64,000 nt of DNA from Anthonomus grandis grandis (Eukaryota; Arthropoda; Insecta; Coleoptera; Curculionidae), in contig NC_065552.1 in assembly GCF_022605725.1 (NCBI RefSeq), positions 31,817,879 to 31,881,878 of the forward strand. The letters are read 5' to 3'. Under the pieces are notes generated by a model. That model was not told the origin of the DNA and did not search any database. It worked only from the letters and a program-made list of their open reading frames with translations. A program made the translations under genes and the position numbers. This document shows positions 1 through 11,449 of the stretch, piece by piece (position 1 is the stretch's first letter; the number at the start of each line of letters is the position of its first letter).

Positions 1-469
1 TGAATAGAATCGATTAATTCGGGTTTTACTAGAAAATCAATTTTTTTACTGAAATCGGGCACTGATATTTAGACCTTTTATCGAAACCTGAATCCTCTTA
101 AAGATGACTTAAATCCCTTTAAGCTTGGCACCATGGAAGCTATAGGTATTAAGCTTCAACAAATAGTATTCTGTCACACAATCGAATACTTTTGATAAAT
201 CACATGATCTTCGTTTATTTAAGGAATAAAATAAAATTTCATAATAACACATCTGCCGTTCCTTTATCGTTAACGAGCCAAACTTATTTTCAGTTTGGAG
301 TTAGTAAAAAACTCAACGTTGCGTAGGCGTTAAGCGTTGTTATTGTAAAACCAAAGTATTTTAAAGCTTTATCTACCTTTAAAATTTAAGCGTAAACGGC
401 ATCATTTTTCAGGCGTACCTCTGAATTTTATATTATGAGTTATTGATAGGTTAAAGGAAAGTTAATAAG

Positions 470-604
470 CATTACACCAAATCTTGATGTTTTTAGTGTC
501 CATTGCGATAATCTCTTGCAAAACATAACTATTCAATAAGTGATTGATGTAAACGAGGAAGAGTGTTGGTCCTAATACAGATGCTTGAGGCACGCCATTA
601 GAAA
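470..604 (-). pseudogene. LINE reverse-transcriptase fragment
   Basis: The minus strand reads a short reverse-transcriptase piece with the motif GVPQASVLGPTLF followed by LVYINHLLN, the block that precedes the catalytic YADD in Jockey/CR1-type non-LTR elements. Nothing of the endonuclease or the rest of the polymerase is adjacent. On its right it runs straight into a piggyBac-like N-terminus, so one element was inserted into or recombined with the other. It is a dead fragment. The subfamily cannot be named from this length. Confidence 0.65.
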
Positions 605-1090
605 TTATTTGTTGTTATAAATTTGGATCAATATCCACATCTTCTTCTTGTCAAGATTCTTGTTCGGACTCGGTGTCATGGTTACTGTGTTCACTTTCTG
701 CATCAGAAATGTCATCACTTTCAGCATAGATTTCTGAGTCGCGAATATCTTCTACATCCTTATCACGATCTAATATCTCTTCTAATTCACGATCCGTTAA
801 AAATTTACGAGACAATTTTTTTTTCCAAATGAAAACTTTACTGGTATCGTGGGATCTCTGCTGACCCCAACAGCGTGTATTTTCATGATACGGCGAGCTA
901 TATGTACGAGCGTCAGGTATAACCTTATAGACGAGATGTGTTTAAAAGTGTTTTTTATCTCTTTATCTCTTTACTCTCGCCAATTTACGAACCTACTAAA
1001 GTGCTCAAGGCGATGTTGCCAATATTAACAAGTTGGCGACTAACTATGTGTGATTGGGGTCAGCCAGGATCCCGCCGTACCAGTTAAGGG
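605..1090 (-). mobile_element. piggyBac-like 5' end with transposase N-terminus
   Basis: On the minus strand 650-840 reads LTDRELEEILDRDKDVED and then a run rich in Ser, Asp and Glu, typical of the acidic N-terminus of piggyBac-family transposases. Upstream of it the sequence ends in CCCTTAACTGGTACGGCGGG next to TTAA (1091-1094), the piggyBac target. A second copy of the ACTGGTA...GGGATC...GCTGACCCCA motif lies at about 840-875, in inverted orientation to the end, as subterminal repeats often are. The catalytic domain and the other end are missing, so this is a truncated, inactive copy. It differs in terminal sequence from the two longer piggyBac copies in the window. Confidence 0.6.
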
Positions 1091-1380
1091 TTAAAACGTT
1101 TTAAATATGTGGATGATCTTGCTGTAATGCGCATTAAGGTCCGTGTGTACAGACTAACAAAAATTTGAAAACAGAGACCGGGAGTAAAAATTTTCACTTC
1201 TATTTTGTTCTGTAGTTATCGTGTTTTCGCAAAATTTAAAAAACTATATTCTCTTATTAGATATATTTTTATTCAATTTCCTTAAAGTAAGTAATTTATC
1301 AATAAGTTATTTAGGTTGGCATAAAAAAACAGCTACGTAACGTCAATGTTAAAACCTCTTCTTAAAGGTTCGTTGTGTTA

Positions 1381-1423
1381 AACCGTTGATTGAAAAGGGA
1401 ACTCGCCTCTTCAATCAACGGTT
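1381..1423. repeat. 14-bp perfect inverted repeat
   Basis: AACCGTTGATTGAA at 1381-1394 is the exact reverse complement of 1410-1423, with a 15-nt spacer. Pairing can extend a few bases further with mismatches. No coding context; it may be a small fold-back remnant. Confidence 0.6.
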
Positions 1424-2400
1424 AAACTCATGCCAAAGTGTTTTTGCTCTAATTAGCATTAGCGGCTAATTCGTATTAATTTCTTGTGTAAGCTTAAATT
1501 AACACCTCGCCTATATTTTGCAGCTAGGGTTATTCTAGGTATTCCATATTCTAACTACTATATACAACACCCTAAGTTTTTTACAAAAAGGGTGACTCCC
1601 TATTGTGAACAACTTTCACGAATTAGGTAATATATAAAGTTAATGTAATTTATTTAAGAGAAAAATTAAAACAAACAAATTATGTCATGTAATGTATATG
1701 CATGCACATATCAGTAAAATCAAAATAATTACAGTTTAACAAGAAGTAAACAAACTAACAAGGTAAAAATGATATAATTTTCAGTTTTTTACAGATTTAT
1801 TCGATCGAAGATAAGTCGTTTTGAAATTTCCGTTGGCCTGCCGGTGAATAAATTTTTCCACTTGATTTGAAATAGCCGCGCACTGTTGCTCCTGTTTCTT
1901 ACACCGTTCTGTTATACAATTTTGTTTTATTTTCATCGAGTTTTAAAGTGACATAGTTAGGTTTTTCAAAAAAAGAAATAATTTCCGTAAGTATAGCAAG
2001 TACTGTTATGACTAAAGTAAGAGGCAATACATATATATGGCACCTGAGGCAACGTATTCGGCTAAATGTATTATAATAGAGTCTAGTTAAAAGTTTAAAT
2101 TCATATTTTTTTTTTTGCCTAGTTATGAGATATTATTCTGAATGTAATATTTGTTTAAATAGTGTTATAAATTTTAATAGATGTAAAACCTAATAAAATA
2201 CTGTGATTTGGTGTTTTACTTTATTGGTTTCTACTTAAAGAAATATTGAGAATTTATTTTTTAAGCTTATTCCTCTAACTAAAAGTGTTCAATTAGCGTT
2301 AGTTGCACGTTACTGCATTACTAAAAGTGGCAAAAGAAATTGTTCTTAAGTATATTTCAAGTCACTTTAAAAAGGGCAGAACATATTGGCTAAATCTTCT
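1424..2400. other. Intergenic, no gene seen
   Basis: AT-rich sequence with no convincing reading frame, RNA gene or transposon end. Around 2400-2440 the plus strand reads KIWYTDAS, which resembles the start of a LINE ribonuclease H domain but is too short to call. Confidence 0.4.
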
Positions 2401-2486
2401 AAGAATTCGAAAAATTTGGTACACAGACGCTTCTAGAATTGCTTACACGGAGCACAGAAGCCGGAGTGTACCGAAGCAAAATGTCT

Positions 2487-3980
2487 TTAATCGAAGAGAG
2501 ATCTTTTCTCTTGAAAGCTATACAACGTTCGATGTTCAAATTCCTGACGGACATTTTCAAAAACATGTTGTGGGATATCATGGCAGCTGTCGATGATGCG
2601 TTGACAAAGTTCATCTAAACTTTCAGGTTGGGGAGTAAACACAATAGATTTCAAATGACCCCATAGAAAAAAATCTAACGGCGTTATATCAGGAGATCTA
2701 GCAGGCTATTCTATAGGCCCCCTTCGCCCTATCCATTTATCTGGAAACTCGTCGTCTAGCCATTGTCGAATGTGAAGAACATAGTGAGGAGGAGCGCCGT
2801 CTTGCTGGAAATATATTTCAGCCTCATCAGGTATAGGGTTTTCATCATCATCGATTTGGTTTTCAATGGTTTCAGTGATAAGCGGATTGATGGTATTTTC
2901 CAACATATCCGAATAAATGGCTCCATTTAAATTTCCGTTAATAAATATTGGCCCAATCACTTTATTTCCTAAAATGCCTGCCCATACATTAATTTTTTGA
3001 GGGTACTGGGTATGCCCTTCTACAAATGCATGAGGATTTTCATTGCTCCAATATCTACAGTTATGCTTATCAACAAATCCATTTAGATAAAATGTGCATT
3101 CATTGCTGAAGCAGATATTCTTTACATGAATAGTATTATCATAAATCGTTTCAGTCATTTTTCACAAAACTCAACTCGCCTATCGAAATCGTCTTCGGTT
3201 AACCCTTGCAATATATTCATTTTGAATGGATGAAATTTATGAAGTTTGGTAACTGTGTGAACAGAGCCTAATGAAGTACCAGTGGCAGCAACAATTTTGC
3301 GTAATGAAGTATTAGGATTTATTCCAAAATGACCCAAAACTTCAACTTGAGCGGCTTCATCCACATTCTCCGATGATCACGTTTTTTATTTGCAACAGAC
3401 AGTTTCAGTAAAGTTAGTCACAAGGTCCAAAACATACCTATGCGAAGTTATCTTTTCCGGATGTCTGGCGTTAAACGTGACAGCAGTTTGCCGAGCACAT
3501 TGATTTTGGGCACCATAAATTAGAATAATTTCCACTCTTTCAGCTAGTGTCTAAACCATTTTGGAAGTAAAATCTTCAATTCAACAAATAAATTTTCACT
3601 ATTCCAAGACTGTCACAAATGTAACTGACGGCAAAATAAATTCTTTATTTTCCTTAGCAACTATAAATAACTAAGTAAGTATAACAATAAATACAGTTCG
3701 CCCAGGATCTCTGTGTTGATGAAAAGAATGCGGAAAAAAATTCAGGTTGTTATTTAGTTTTTGCCACGACTAATCTTCCGAATTGCTGTTTATGTTGGTT
3801 CCGTTTTAAATTATAAACGAATTGTAGATTTGGCAAATCCTAACAGGCAAGGGATGAAGTAATTTTAGGTTAGAAAGTTGTCCCCTTTGACAAACCTTTT
3901 GACGTATTTCGGCGTTTTTTTTTAACAGTAGTTTTCGATAAATCCGTGGTGGGCAGTTTTCAAATGAACACCCTGTATAT
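2487..3980 (-). mobile_element. Mariner-like (Tc1/mariner superfamily) element, broken transposase
   Basis: The minus strand encodes a DDE transposase of a family common in insects. An N-terminal helix-turn-helix lies at 3364-3155. The catalytic part at 3158-2709 has NVWAGILGNKVIGPIF and then QQDGAPPHY. An in-frame TAG at 2706-2708 sits where Trp is usual, and the frame continues with PARSPDITPLDFFLWG and the C-terminal EFEHR block to a stop at 2487-2489. A one-base frame change separates the helix-turn-helix from the catalytic part near 3157. The first catalytic block reads SNE where SDE is usual, so the first Asp appears lost. The outer 5' end is probably the ACAGGGTGTTCAT-type terminus just before 3980. 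Inactive; no clear right-hand terminal repeat was found. Confidence 0.75.
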
Positions 3981-4689
3981 AATGTCGCGGTTTTTTGCAG
4001 TAATTATAAGAAATGGCACCGTTTCCTAAAGCCACCGTAAAATGTCCCACACAATAAGAAATCGCAGAAAATGCTATTTTTCAAATAACTGAAAAATTGT
4101 AATCCTTAGATCAACTCTTTAGTACATCTGTTTTAGAAAAGCCTTGAGACATGCCATCATTTCTAAACAAATTGAATTTTTTACAAGGAGTAGTCTTCTA
4201 TGATTTAGGTGTCATGTTAGCTTAGTAAATTCCAATAGAAGCTTTTGCTTTGTAAGACCACGTTTAAAACATGATTTTTGGTATGCCCCTGGAATTGATT
4301 TTTCTTTTAGCATTTTGATGACATGGATTTGTTTAAGCCCACTTCAAAATTATAGAGAATTTTACGTGAAATATAAAGTGAAGAATGAACATGAAGTTTA
4401 TTATTAGATACATAGATATTAGAATAAGATTTTTTAATAAAAGTCCAAAATTGTATAATTAAAAATATCCAATTTGCAAATTAAATATAAAAGACCTCGA
4501 ATATTATTCCCATGACATTCAGTGACTTGACCTTAGTAATAATTCATCTTCGGCTATCTAATGTTATGTAATATTTTTTCTTGACGTCTATCGGAAACCA
4601 CATAACATTTAGAGATGTTTAAGGGTTATCTTTCTTGCACTATTAATTAACTGGTTAATAATTATTTTCAGCTTATTTCTATATTGTTT

Positions 4690-4780
4690 TTTATTTCACA
4701 AGAGGGTAAAAATGCACCCTGTGGCGTTCCTCAATTAGCTACTATTTCTTTCGAATTGTATTCAAAGCTTTTCAGTGAAA
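4690..4780 (-). pseudogene. Short LINE reverse-transcriptase fragment
   Basis: The minus strand reads GTPQGAFLP preceded by a segment like the 5' half of the reverse-transcriptase block seen at 8900-8960. It is only about 30 codons long and flanked by unrelated AT-rich DNA. Confidence 0.4.
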
Positions 4781-4799
4781 TATGAGGAAAAGACATTTT

Positions 4800-7390
4800 T
4801 AAATGAGAGTAATTTTAAAAGAACTAATAATTAAAATAACTTCATAAATGTTGAACCTATTCAAACAATTGACTTAGGAAGCTGAAATTCTCGCACTTTA
4901 TATATCTCTGCAAATCTCTCGATAGCACAATTTTTCACATTTTTACATTTCGTACTAAGACACATTCATTTTTGGAGATAAAAACAAACCTGGCTCGTAC
5001 CAATTTAAACTTAGATTATGTAAAATTTTAAAGATGAACAGACTCAATTCTTATATCTGCTGCACCAAAATTTCGTATCTTTTATGTAATTTGATAGAAA
5101 ACATTCCCTTTTGCGTCTTTTCATGTTTTTTGTTTTGCATCATGTTTTTTATTTTGTTATATAGGATCCCATATTAAATGCTGCGTCTCATATTGGTCTC
5201 TAAGTTCACGTTTGTTCCATCTCCAGTTCATTAGTGACCTCGGAAAATACTCACTTATGTCGGGCTCACTAATTATGTTTAGCGATATTTACTGACTAGA
5301 CAATTGTGGCGTAACGTACTGACTGTTTCTGCAAATCAATACTCTTTTTTTTCTTTTGTTTTCTTCTCAGAACAGTTTTAAACTATTTATTTGGTGTGTT
5401 TTGATAACCTTCTCTCCTTGTTTGGTATCCATAACTGTAAATATTGTTTAATCAAATTATTTCTAGCGGGTATATTTTGATTTTTGGATTTTTTTGTGTA
5501 TATTTTGCCAAGCTGTAAAAGTAGTTATTAATTTTTTTATTTTCTTACCTGGTTACCAGAAATGCACTATCGTATTGAGTGCATATTAATGAGATTTTTT
5601 TATAAGTATTGATATTGAAAGATGAAATTGTTTTATATTTATATGGTAGGCATTTAATAAGAAAATAAACTGGTTTTAAATGTACTGCAGTCAGTAGGTA
5701 ACGAATTCTTAAAAAAACCCCGAAATGTTGAAGTAATATAAATTAGGTTAAGGCTAAATATTAAAATTTCTTAATTTGGACCAGAATTTTATTTTATCTC
5801 GAATCTCATAGTAACCTTACGAATTTTAAAAGAATAATCTGGTCAAGTTCTAATTTTGCAACAATTTGAATCAGTAAAAACAATACGGTTTTGAAACGTT
5901 TCTACTCCAATTTCGCAATAACTAAGATGTTCAACCAGTTTGAGACCCTCTGTATATCCAATCACGATTATCTGTAAGCCATAAAGCGTCTGAGTTGCGA
6001 CAACAATCATTAGATGATCTTTCCATGGCACGATCTGTGTGACCTATAAGCCTACAATAGGGCAAACTATGCACTTTTAGGCTCGTAAATCTCTGAAGAG
6101 GATCGTAAATGGCCTTAAAAAAACTGACTTCGTGCTTGTGAAAGTACTCGAGTAAAAATGCCGGTCTATAAAGACGGATATTTAGCTCACGCAGTGTGTG
6201 GTAATTGCTTAATTGAAATAATTGGCTATTAGATTGATTTGGGTCTAATGAGTATTAATTAGAATTACATACGTTGGCAGGTTAAAGCTACTATTTGGTT
6301 TATTTATAATTGAGGTTTTTCAGTGATTAATTACATGCTATGAAATTCCTTTTTTACACCATCAAAAGCAATGCAAAATTTGATTTTCGTTACCTCTATG
6401 GAAAAAAAACTGTTACCTATTTCAATAAAAATATTCTAGAGGAAAGAAAACTTTAGCCACGATAAAATTATCTTAAGATATGTCACTTTTATCCTTAATT
6501 TTTGTTGGATATATGAATTCACTTATAAGTGATTACAAAGATAAAATTCTCAAGGTGCACTGGATCTGATTTATTATTACCATTTTGTTTAGGGCCCATT
6601 CATAAGTAAATTACGTATAAGTAAAATTTAGATGAAGTGCACTAAAGTAAAATAATTTGTACAGCCATAAATTTGATAATGGAAAATAAAAAATTAGTGC
6701 CAGTTATACATTTTACATGTCAAATATTATTTGGAATACTGTACATACATACATGGAATTATGTCCAGTCATTATGTAATCACATTCATTATGTTCTTTG
6801 AAGCCCTAATAATACATGGATTTCTTTTCGTAAGAAAAATAAGTAAATTAGAAATGTCGTCTATCAAACACAAAAGTGCGAAAATACTCAAATTACTGAC
6901 CCTTTAATAAAGTACATTTTTTAAGCCTTGACAATCATTTGAATTACTGTAAATATTGACTCATCAGTCAAAAAATATATTTTTAAACAAATTACAATTA
7001 CACTGCGGATTGCGTTATCTGATACACTAGACTAAATACGTGATGGTAGCCGTTTCAAACTTTATGCGATTTTCTATCAAACTGACGAAAATCCTGTATT
7101 AACGATCACTTAATATAGTCAGAACGTCTTACTGTAAAGGAAATATGTTAATAAAGTTTTTATGATTGTGCTAAAACAAAAAACAACCGGCGTTAAAAGA
7201 GCAATTGCTCATAACCAGAGGGAAGGCACTAATATGTTTAGAGTTTCTTAAATGTAAAAAGTAAGCTGTAAATAAGAAAACGTACACTTAACATAGCTGT
7301 CTATTATTATTATTTAACCGCCAGCAAAAAAGTGATTTATTTGAAGTTTCTTTATAAAAAATTATGATTTATTATTACTTTTCTTGTTCC
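4800..7390. other. Intergenic, no gene seen
   Basis: About 2.6 kb of AT-rich sequence. Short open frames here show no recognisable domain, and I see no transposon ends, tRNA-like cloverleaf or long repeat. Confidence 0.4.
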
Positions 7391-7417
7391 CCCTAGTTTG
7401 GTAAAAACGAAGGTTTT

Positions 7418-7546
7418 ATGAACGATCAAGAGTCCACCCTTGGTGTATCTATTGACATTGAAGGAGTATTTAAAGGAAAACCGTACAAAAATCAACACTT
7501 ACAAACTCTTTGGCTAGAGATGAAGAAAGATGTGGAGACTGACTGA
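7418..7546 (+). pseudogene. LINE reverse-transcriptase palm fragment
   Basis: The plus strand reads STLGVSIDIEGVF and continues to a stop after about 43 codons. This matches the palm block of LINE polymerases, where a LGVFIDIEGAF-type motif carries the first catalytic Asp. The fragment is isolated and lacks all other domains. Confidence 0.5.
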
Positions 7547-7865
7547 AGTATAATATAATGCGCTCTTTAAAAAAATTATAAAAATAACTGATCCTTTATA
7601 CCTATATCTTATCGGAATTATTATAAAAACCTATCTACAGCAAAAAGTGTTCTTACTCCACTATCTTTCAAGCACATTAAGCTTTACTTATTCCAAGAAA
7701 CAATCTGAAGGTGAAAGGTTTGGCGAGTTTAGTTTAAGGAACTCGTATCGGTTTTTCAAATTGCTCTTTTTGTAAAAAGAAATTTTATTATGTTCATATC
7801 CTTGCCTTGCTTAAACTACTTGTATTAGCTGCTTGTGTTGATGATTACTTGTTTTAATATGCCCG

Positions 7866-7975
7866 TGCCGTATAGGGCCCTGGAATATGCAAACATCCAT
7901 TTAATTTACGGAAGATGCAGAAGAAATGTTCCAGCAGTAGCGAACCTTTATCAAGAAATATATATTCAAATTTGT
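7866..7975 (+). pseudogene. N-terminal piece of a mariner-like transposase
   Basis: The plus strand reads ALEYANIHLIYGRC and then AVANLYQEIY, the pattern of the N-terminal DUF4817-type helix-turn-helix of the same broad family as the copy at 2.5-4 kb. The C-terminal part of such a transposase lies on the same strand at about 9.84 kb. The LINE at 8.08-9.6 kb lies between them, so this may be one transposon split by a later insertion. Confidence 0.5.
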
Positions 7976-8075
7976 AATCAGTACATCATGCTACTGATTA
8001 TCATTTGTTTATCAATGTTCACCGAGCATATACCGAAGGTAGGATCCCTTATGCTCCTGTTCGAGAGGGGACACC

Positions 8076-9600
8076 CCATATCGATTATTTATTTATTTAT
8101 TTACATCAGTCAATAGAGAAACTCCAATAATAGAGTGGAAATGATGTATATAAACATGAAATCGCCTTATCAAAATAAAACTAATATTATAAACAAGATT
8201 ATCTAAACTAAGCGAATTCTATTAATTTCGGCTAGGTTACAGTTAAATATATCGCATTGATTCTGTAGAGAGTTGTATGTATTGCAAGCTCTACGTATAG
8301 GCGAAAATTTTGTAATGTTGGTTCGAGGTATTGAAAGGTAAAAAGTTTGAAAACTGCTGACAGCCGAGGAGTGTGTAAATTTAGAAGTTGCAAGATCTCT
8401 GGCGAGTCAATTACGCCATTATTTAATTTATGTAAGAACTGTAAATCTGCCGAATCCCTTCTTTCCTGTAATAATTTTACCTGATTTTACCGATTTCCGG
8501 GTACATTCTTTTGCATCTAAACCAAAGGAATTTAAGAAATTTTCGCTGTATAGTTTCAAGCTTGTTAATATGGTTCTGATAGTATGGCGACCAGACTTGG
8601 GAAGAATATTCCAAAATTGAATGAACATAGGTAAAGTACAGTTTAATGCTAGAGATATTCTCAAAGAATGGAGAGTTCCTGACAACAAAACCCAACATTT
8701 TATAACTTCTTTTTATGATATCTTCTATATGAAAACTAAATGAAAGTGAGCTACTAAAAACGACTCGCTTAATGACAGCGTTAATGGCTGCTTGGAGTTT
8801 AATGCAGTCGTCAATAGTATCAATTCTACAGTATAATTTTTTATCATCACAGTATATTAAGCTGTTTACTTCTAGGTCCTTATAAATGAGTTTGAAAAGT
8901 AGAGGTCCTAATATGGAGCCTTGTGGTACGCCTGAAGGAGCGACTATTTCAGTTGAGGTGTGTCCAAAGCATTCAATGTGTTGAGGACGTTTAGTGAGAT
9001 AAGAAGAGAGAAGAGAAATTAAACGAGATGAAAACATAAATTGGTCAGAAAGATTTCATATAAGAATGGAATGGTCAAGACGATCGAAAGCTTTCGAGAA
9101 ATCTGTATAGACTACATTAACTTGAGAATTATTATTTATAGATTCTCATATAAATTCCGTGATGGTAATAAGATTAGTGGTAGTGGATCTGCCCTTCATG
9201 AAGCCATGCTGTCTAGTGTCTATAAGATGTTTTATAGGAAAGTATAATGCTGAATGAAGAACCCGCTCAAAAACTTTAGAAAGTTGTTCATAAGTGTAAC
9301 TGGCCGATAGTTATCTATAAGATTTTTATCATTTTTTTTAAGAACAGGAATAATTTTAGATTTTTTGCAGAGCAAAGGAAATTCTCCAGTTCTGAGGGCA
9401 AGATTAAACAATACTGTTAGCGGTTTACAAAAAGCATACGCACAGTCAAATATAAAAAATGCGGGTATTTTATCGGGACCAACTATAGCTTTTTTCATTA
9501 TCTTGACTTCTCACAAGCACTCGAAATTCAAACAGGGATACCTAAATCGGTGCTAAGATCACTAGGCGGATTCGATATCACTCATATTACGTATAATTTG
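8076..9600 (-). mobile_element. Jockey-like LINE, truncated ORF2
   Basis: Minus-strand ORF2 fragments run from 9498 down to 8428. They comprise a fingers region (VGPDKIPAFF, IIPVLKKNDKN, NYRPVTLMN), the thumb-proximal block GVPQGSILGPLLFKLIYKDL, a degenerate IYCDD in place of YADD, and the C-terminal SSIKLYFTYVHSILEYSSQVW block. Several frame changes and stops interrupt it (for example near 9040 and 9230), and the endonuclease half is missing. The 3' end lies at about 8080-8105, where the minus strand has a TAAATAAA-type tail typical of these elements. It is 5'-truncated and inactive. Confidence 0.75.
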
Positions 9601-9829
9601 TGTAAAACCTGGGACTCGGGACTACGAACTATGTCTATGGTTTTCCGCAGAATGTTGCAAAAAAATCGAGAGGTGCCGAACTGGCAGACTTGTTAATAAT
9701 GATTTTGTCAAAACAAACTACTACTTCTTTTAGAAGATGTTCTGTTGGCCAAATAATGTATTTCCAAAATGATTGCTTCCCAGCACATTATTCCCTTCAA
9801 GTTCGTCGTTACTTAAACCAAACCTATTC

Positions 9830-10400
9830 TAACAGATGACTCAGATGACTTGGTCCAATTTTATGGCCTTCCAGGTTTCCAGACGTGAACCCCCCAGATT
9901 TTTTTTACTGCGGTTGAATATGATTTTTGCATTAAGGTTTATGCAAGACAAATAAATAATATTGCTGAAATACGTCAGCGATTAAATGACAAGAAATTAA
10001 CGTTGCCAAAAATGCAAAATGGAAAAAAGGTCGTTCATAAAAAGATGCTACGCCTGCATTCGCGTTGGTGGTAAGCAGTCTGAACATATTATTTGATTTT
10101 TTATTTTTCTAAGGTAAATAAAAACATTTTTTAAACAAGGTTCATTTTTAGAATGATCTAATGAGATATATATTATCTTTCACTCTAAGACTATAACAGT
10201 AAGCTGTTAATCTTGATCTCTGATCAATGAAATGGCTATTTGGTGCAAAACTAAAATGAGACTCTAAAAAACATAAATTTTTAAGAGCCAATATCTCGAA
10301 AGCTATAGATTTTCTAATTACGTCATTCTATGTTTTACGCTTAAAAGCTGTTCCACCAGCTCTTTCAGTATTATAGTTGATATTCCGGACACCCTGGATA
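9830..10400 (+). pseudogene. C-terminal relic of a mariner-like transposase
   Basis: The plus strand from 9830 reads a degraded version of the RSPDLxPLDFFLWG region and then INNIAEIRQRLNDKK, as found near the transposase C-terminus of this family. A GGACACCCTGGATA-type terminus occurs at about 10385, similar to the outer ends of such elements. Stops break the frame. It pairs logically with the N-terminal piece at 7866. Confidence 0.45.
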
Positions 10401-10409
10401 TGTCAATTG

Positions 10410-11425
10410 TAATTGACAATTATACCAAAATGCAAAATATGTTTAACTTTTCAGCAAGTAAATAACTAAGGGATAAAATTCTAGTGTTTAGTGTACTTGT
10501 ACTATGAACATCTTATAAAAATAAGAAGTTCTTATGAAGATATTTAAAAAATAAGCCATTAAGGAGTATCTGGACATTTTCTCAGTCCAATAGGACAGGA
10601 TATGAATGAATCCATTTCCAAGTAGATAAAAAACTATAAACGGTGTCATCTTTAACTTAATAGCTGTTAATATTTCAATTTATAAATTAAGTACTGTTTA
10701 CATCATCTACCTTAGCAACATCTAAATGTAAGCAATTAAAAGAGTATTACTTATCTATAAAGTAAGAAGCTTAAATTAATATTACAGCAACAAATCTGCT
10801 TGTTTTTTAAGTAAAGACTAATTTTACTACAGGATAATAGACTGTCCGGCTTTGGTTTATCAGAGACTCATCCATTGCTTTTGGTCGTTCTGTAAGCCCT
10901 TAGCTTTAACAGCCTAAAGGTCAATTCCCGGTTTCTACCAAAACTACCAAGTCAAACGACTCAGATAATCAGTAATTGCCTTATCACTGAAACAACAAGA
11001 AGAGTTAGGGAGAATCCTAGTACGTTCGAGCGCTAGAGTTAGTACGTTGTTGCTAGAAGATTTTCTGTTATACCACTCAGTCTGTGTATGGAAGTTTCCG
11101 AAATTTGGAACCTATAAGCCTACTACAAAGAAAAAATCCTTGGATAATATTTTAAGGCAATCCGGAAATGGTTTTGGGTATCTAAGCATTAAATATCCAT
11201 AAAATATTTTTGAAAAGTCATTAAAAGATCAAGAAATGGTACAAATAATAAGAAATGATATGGATCTTTGCCTTTTATTGAGTGACAATTTATTAATCTA
11301 TAAAATATAAGGTTTTAAAAATTATAATTATGTAAAATGCATATGATGACTCAAATAAATAAACTTTAGTACTAAAATAATTTTCATCAAATTTCATCAA
11401 TAATCTATACGTTATATTTTCTTGC
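10410..11425. other. Upstream region of Gld
   Basis: AT-rich sequence with no long frame. TTTTCTTGCAG ending at 11427 is a good splice acceptor 22 bases before the Gld start codon. This suggests the 5' leader continues in an untranslated exon further upstream, which I could not locate. Confidence 0.4.
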
Positions 11426-11449
11426 AGGGTAACTAGGCAATAAAAAACC

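Noticed and set aside
623..832. Plus-strand open frame of 69 codons
   Set aside because: It is the shadow of the acidic piggyBac N-terminus on the other strand; the His-rich product has no family.
5843..6031. Minus-strand frame of 62 codons
   Set aside because: No recognisable domain, no splice or promoter context; chance frame in AT-rich DNA.
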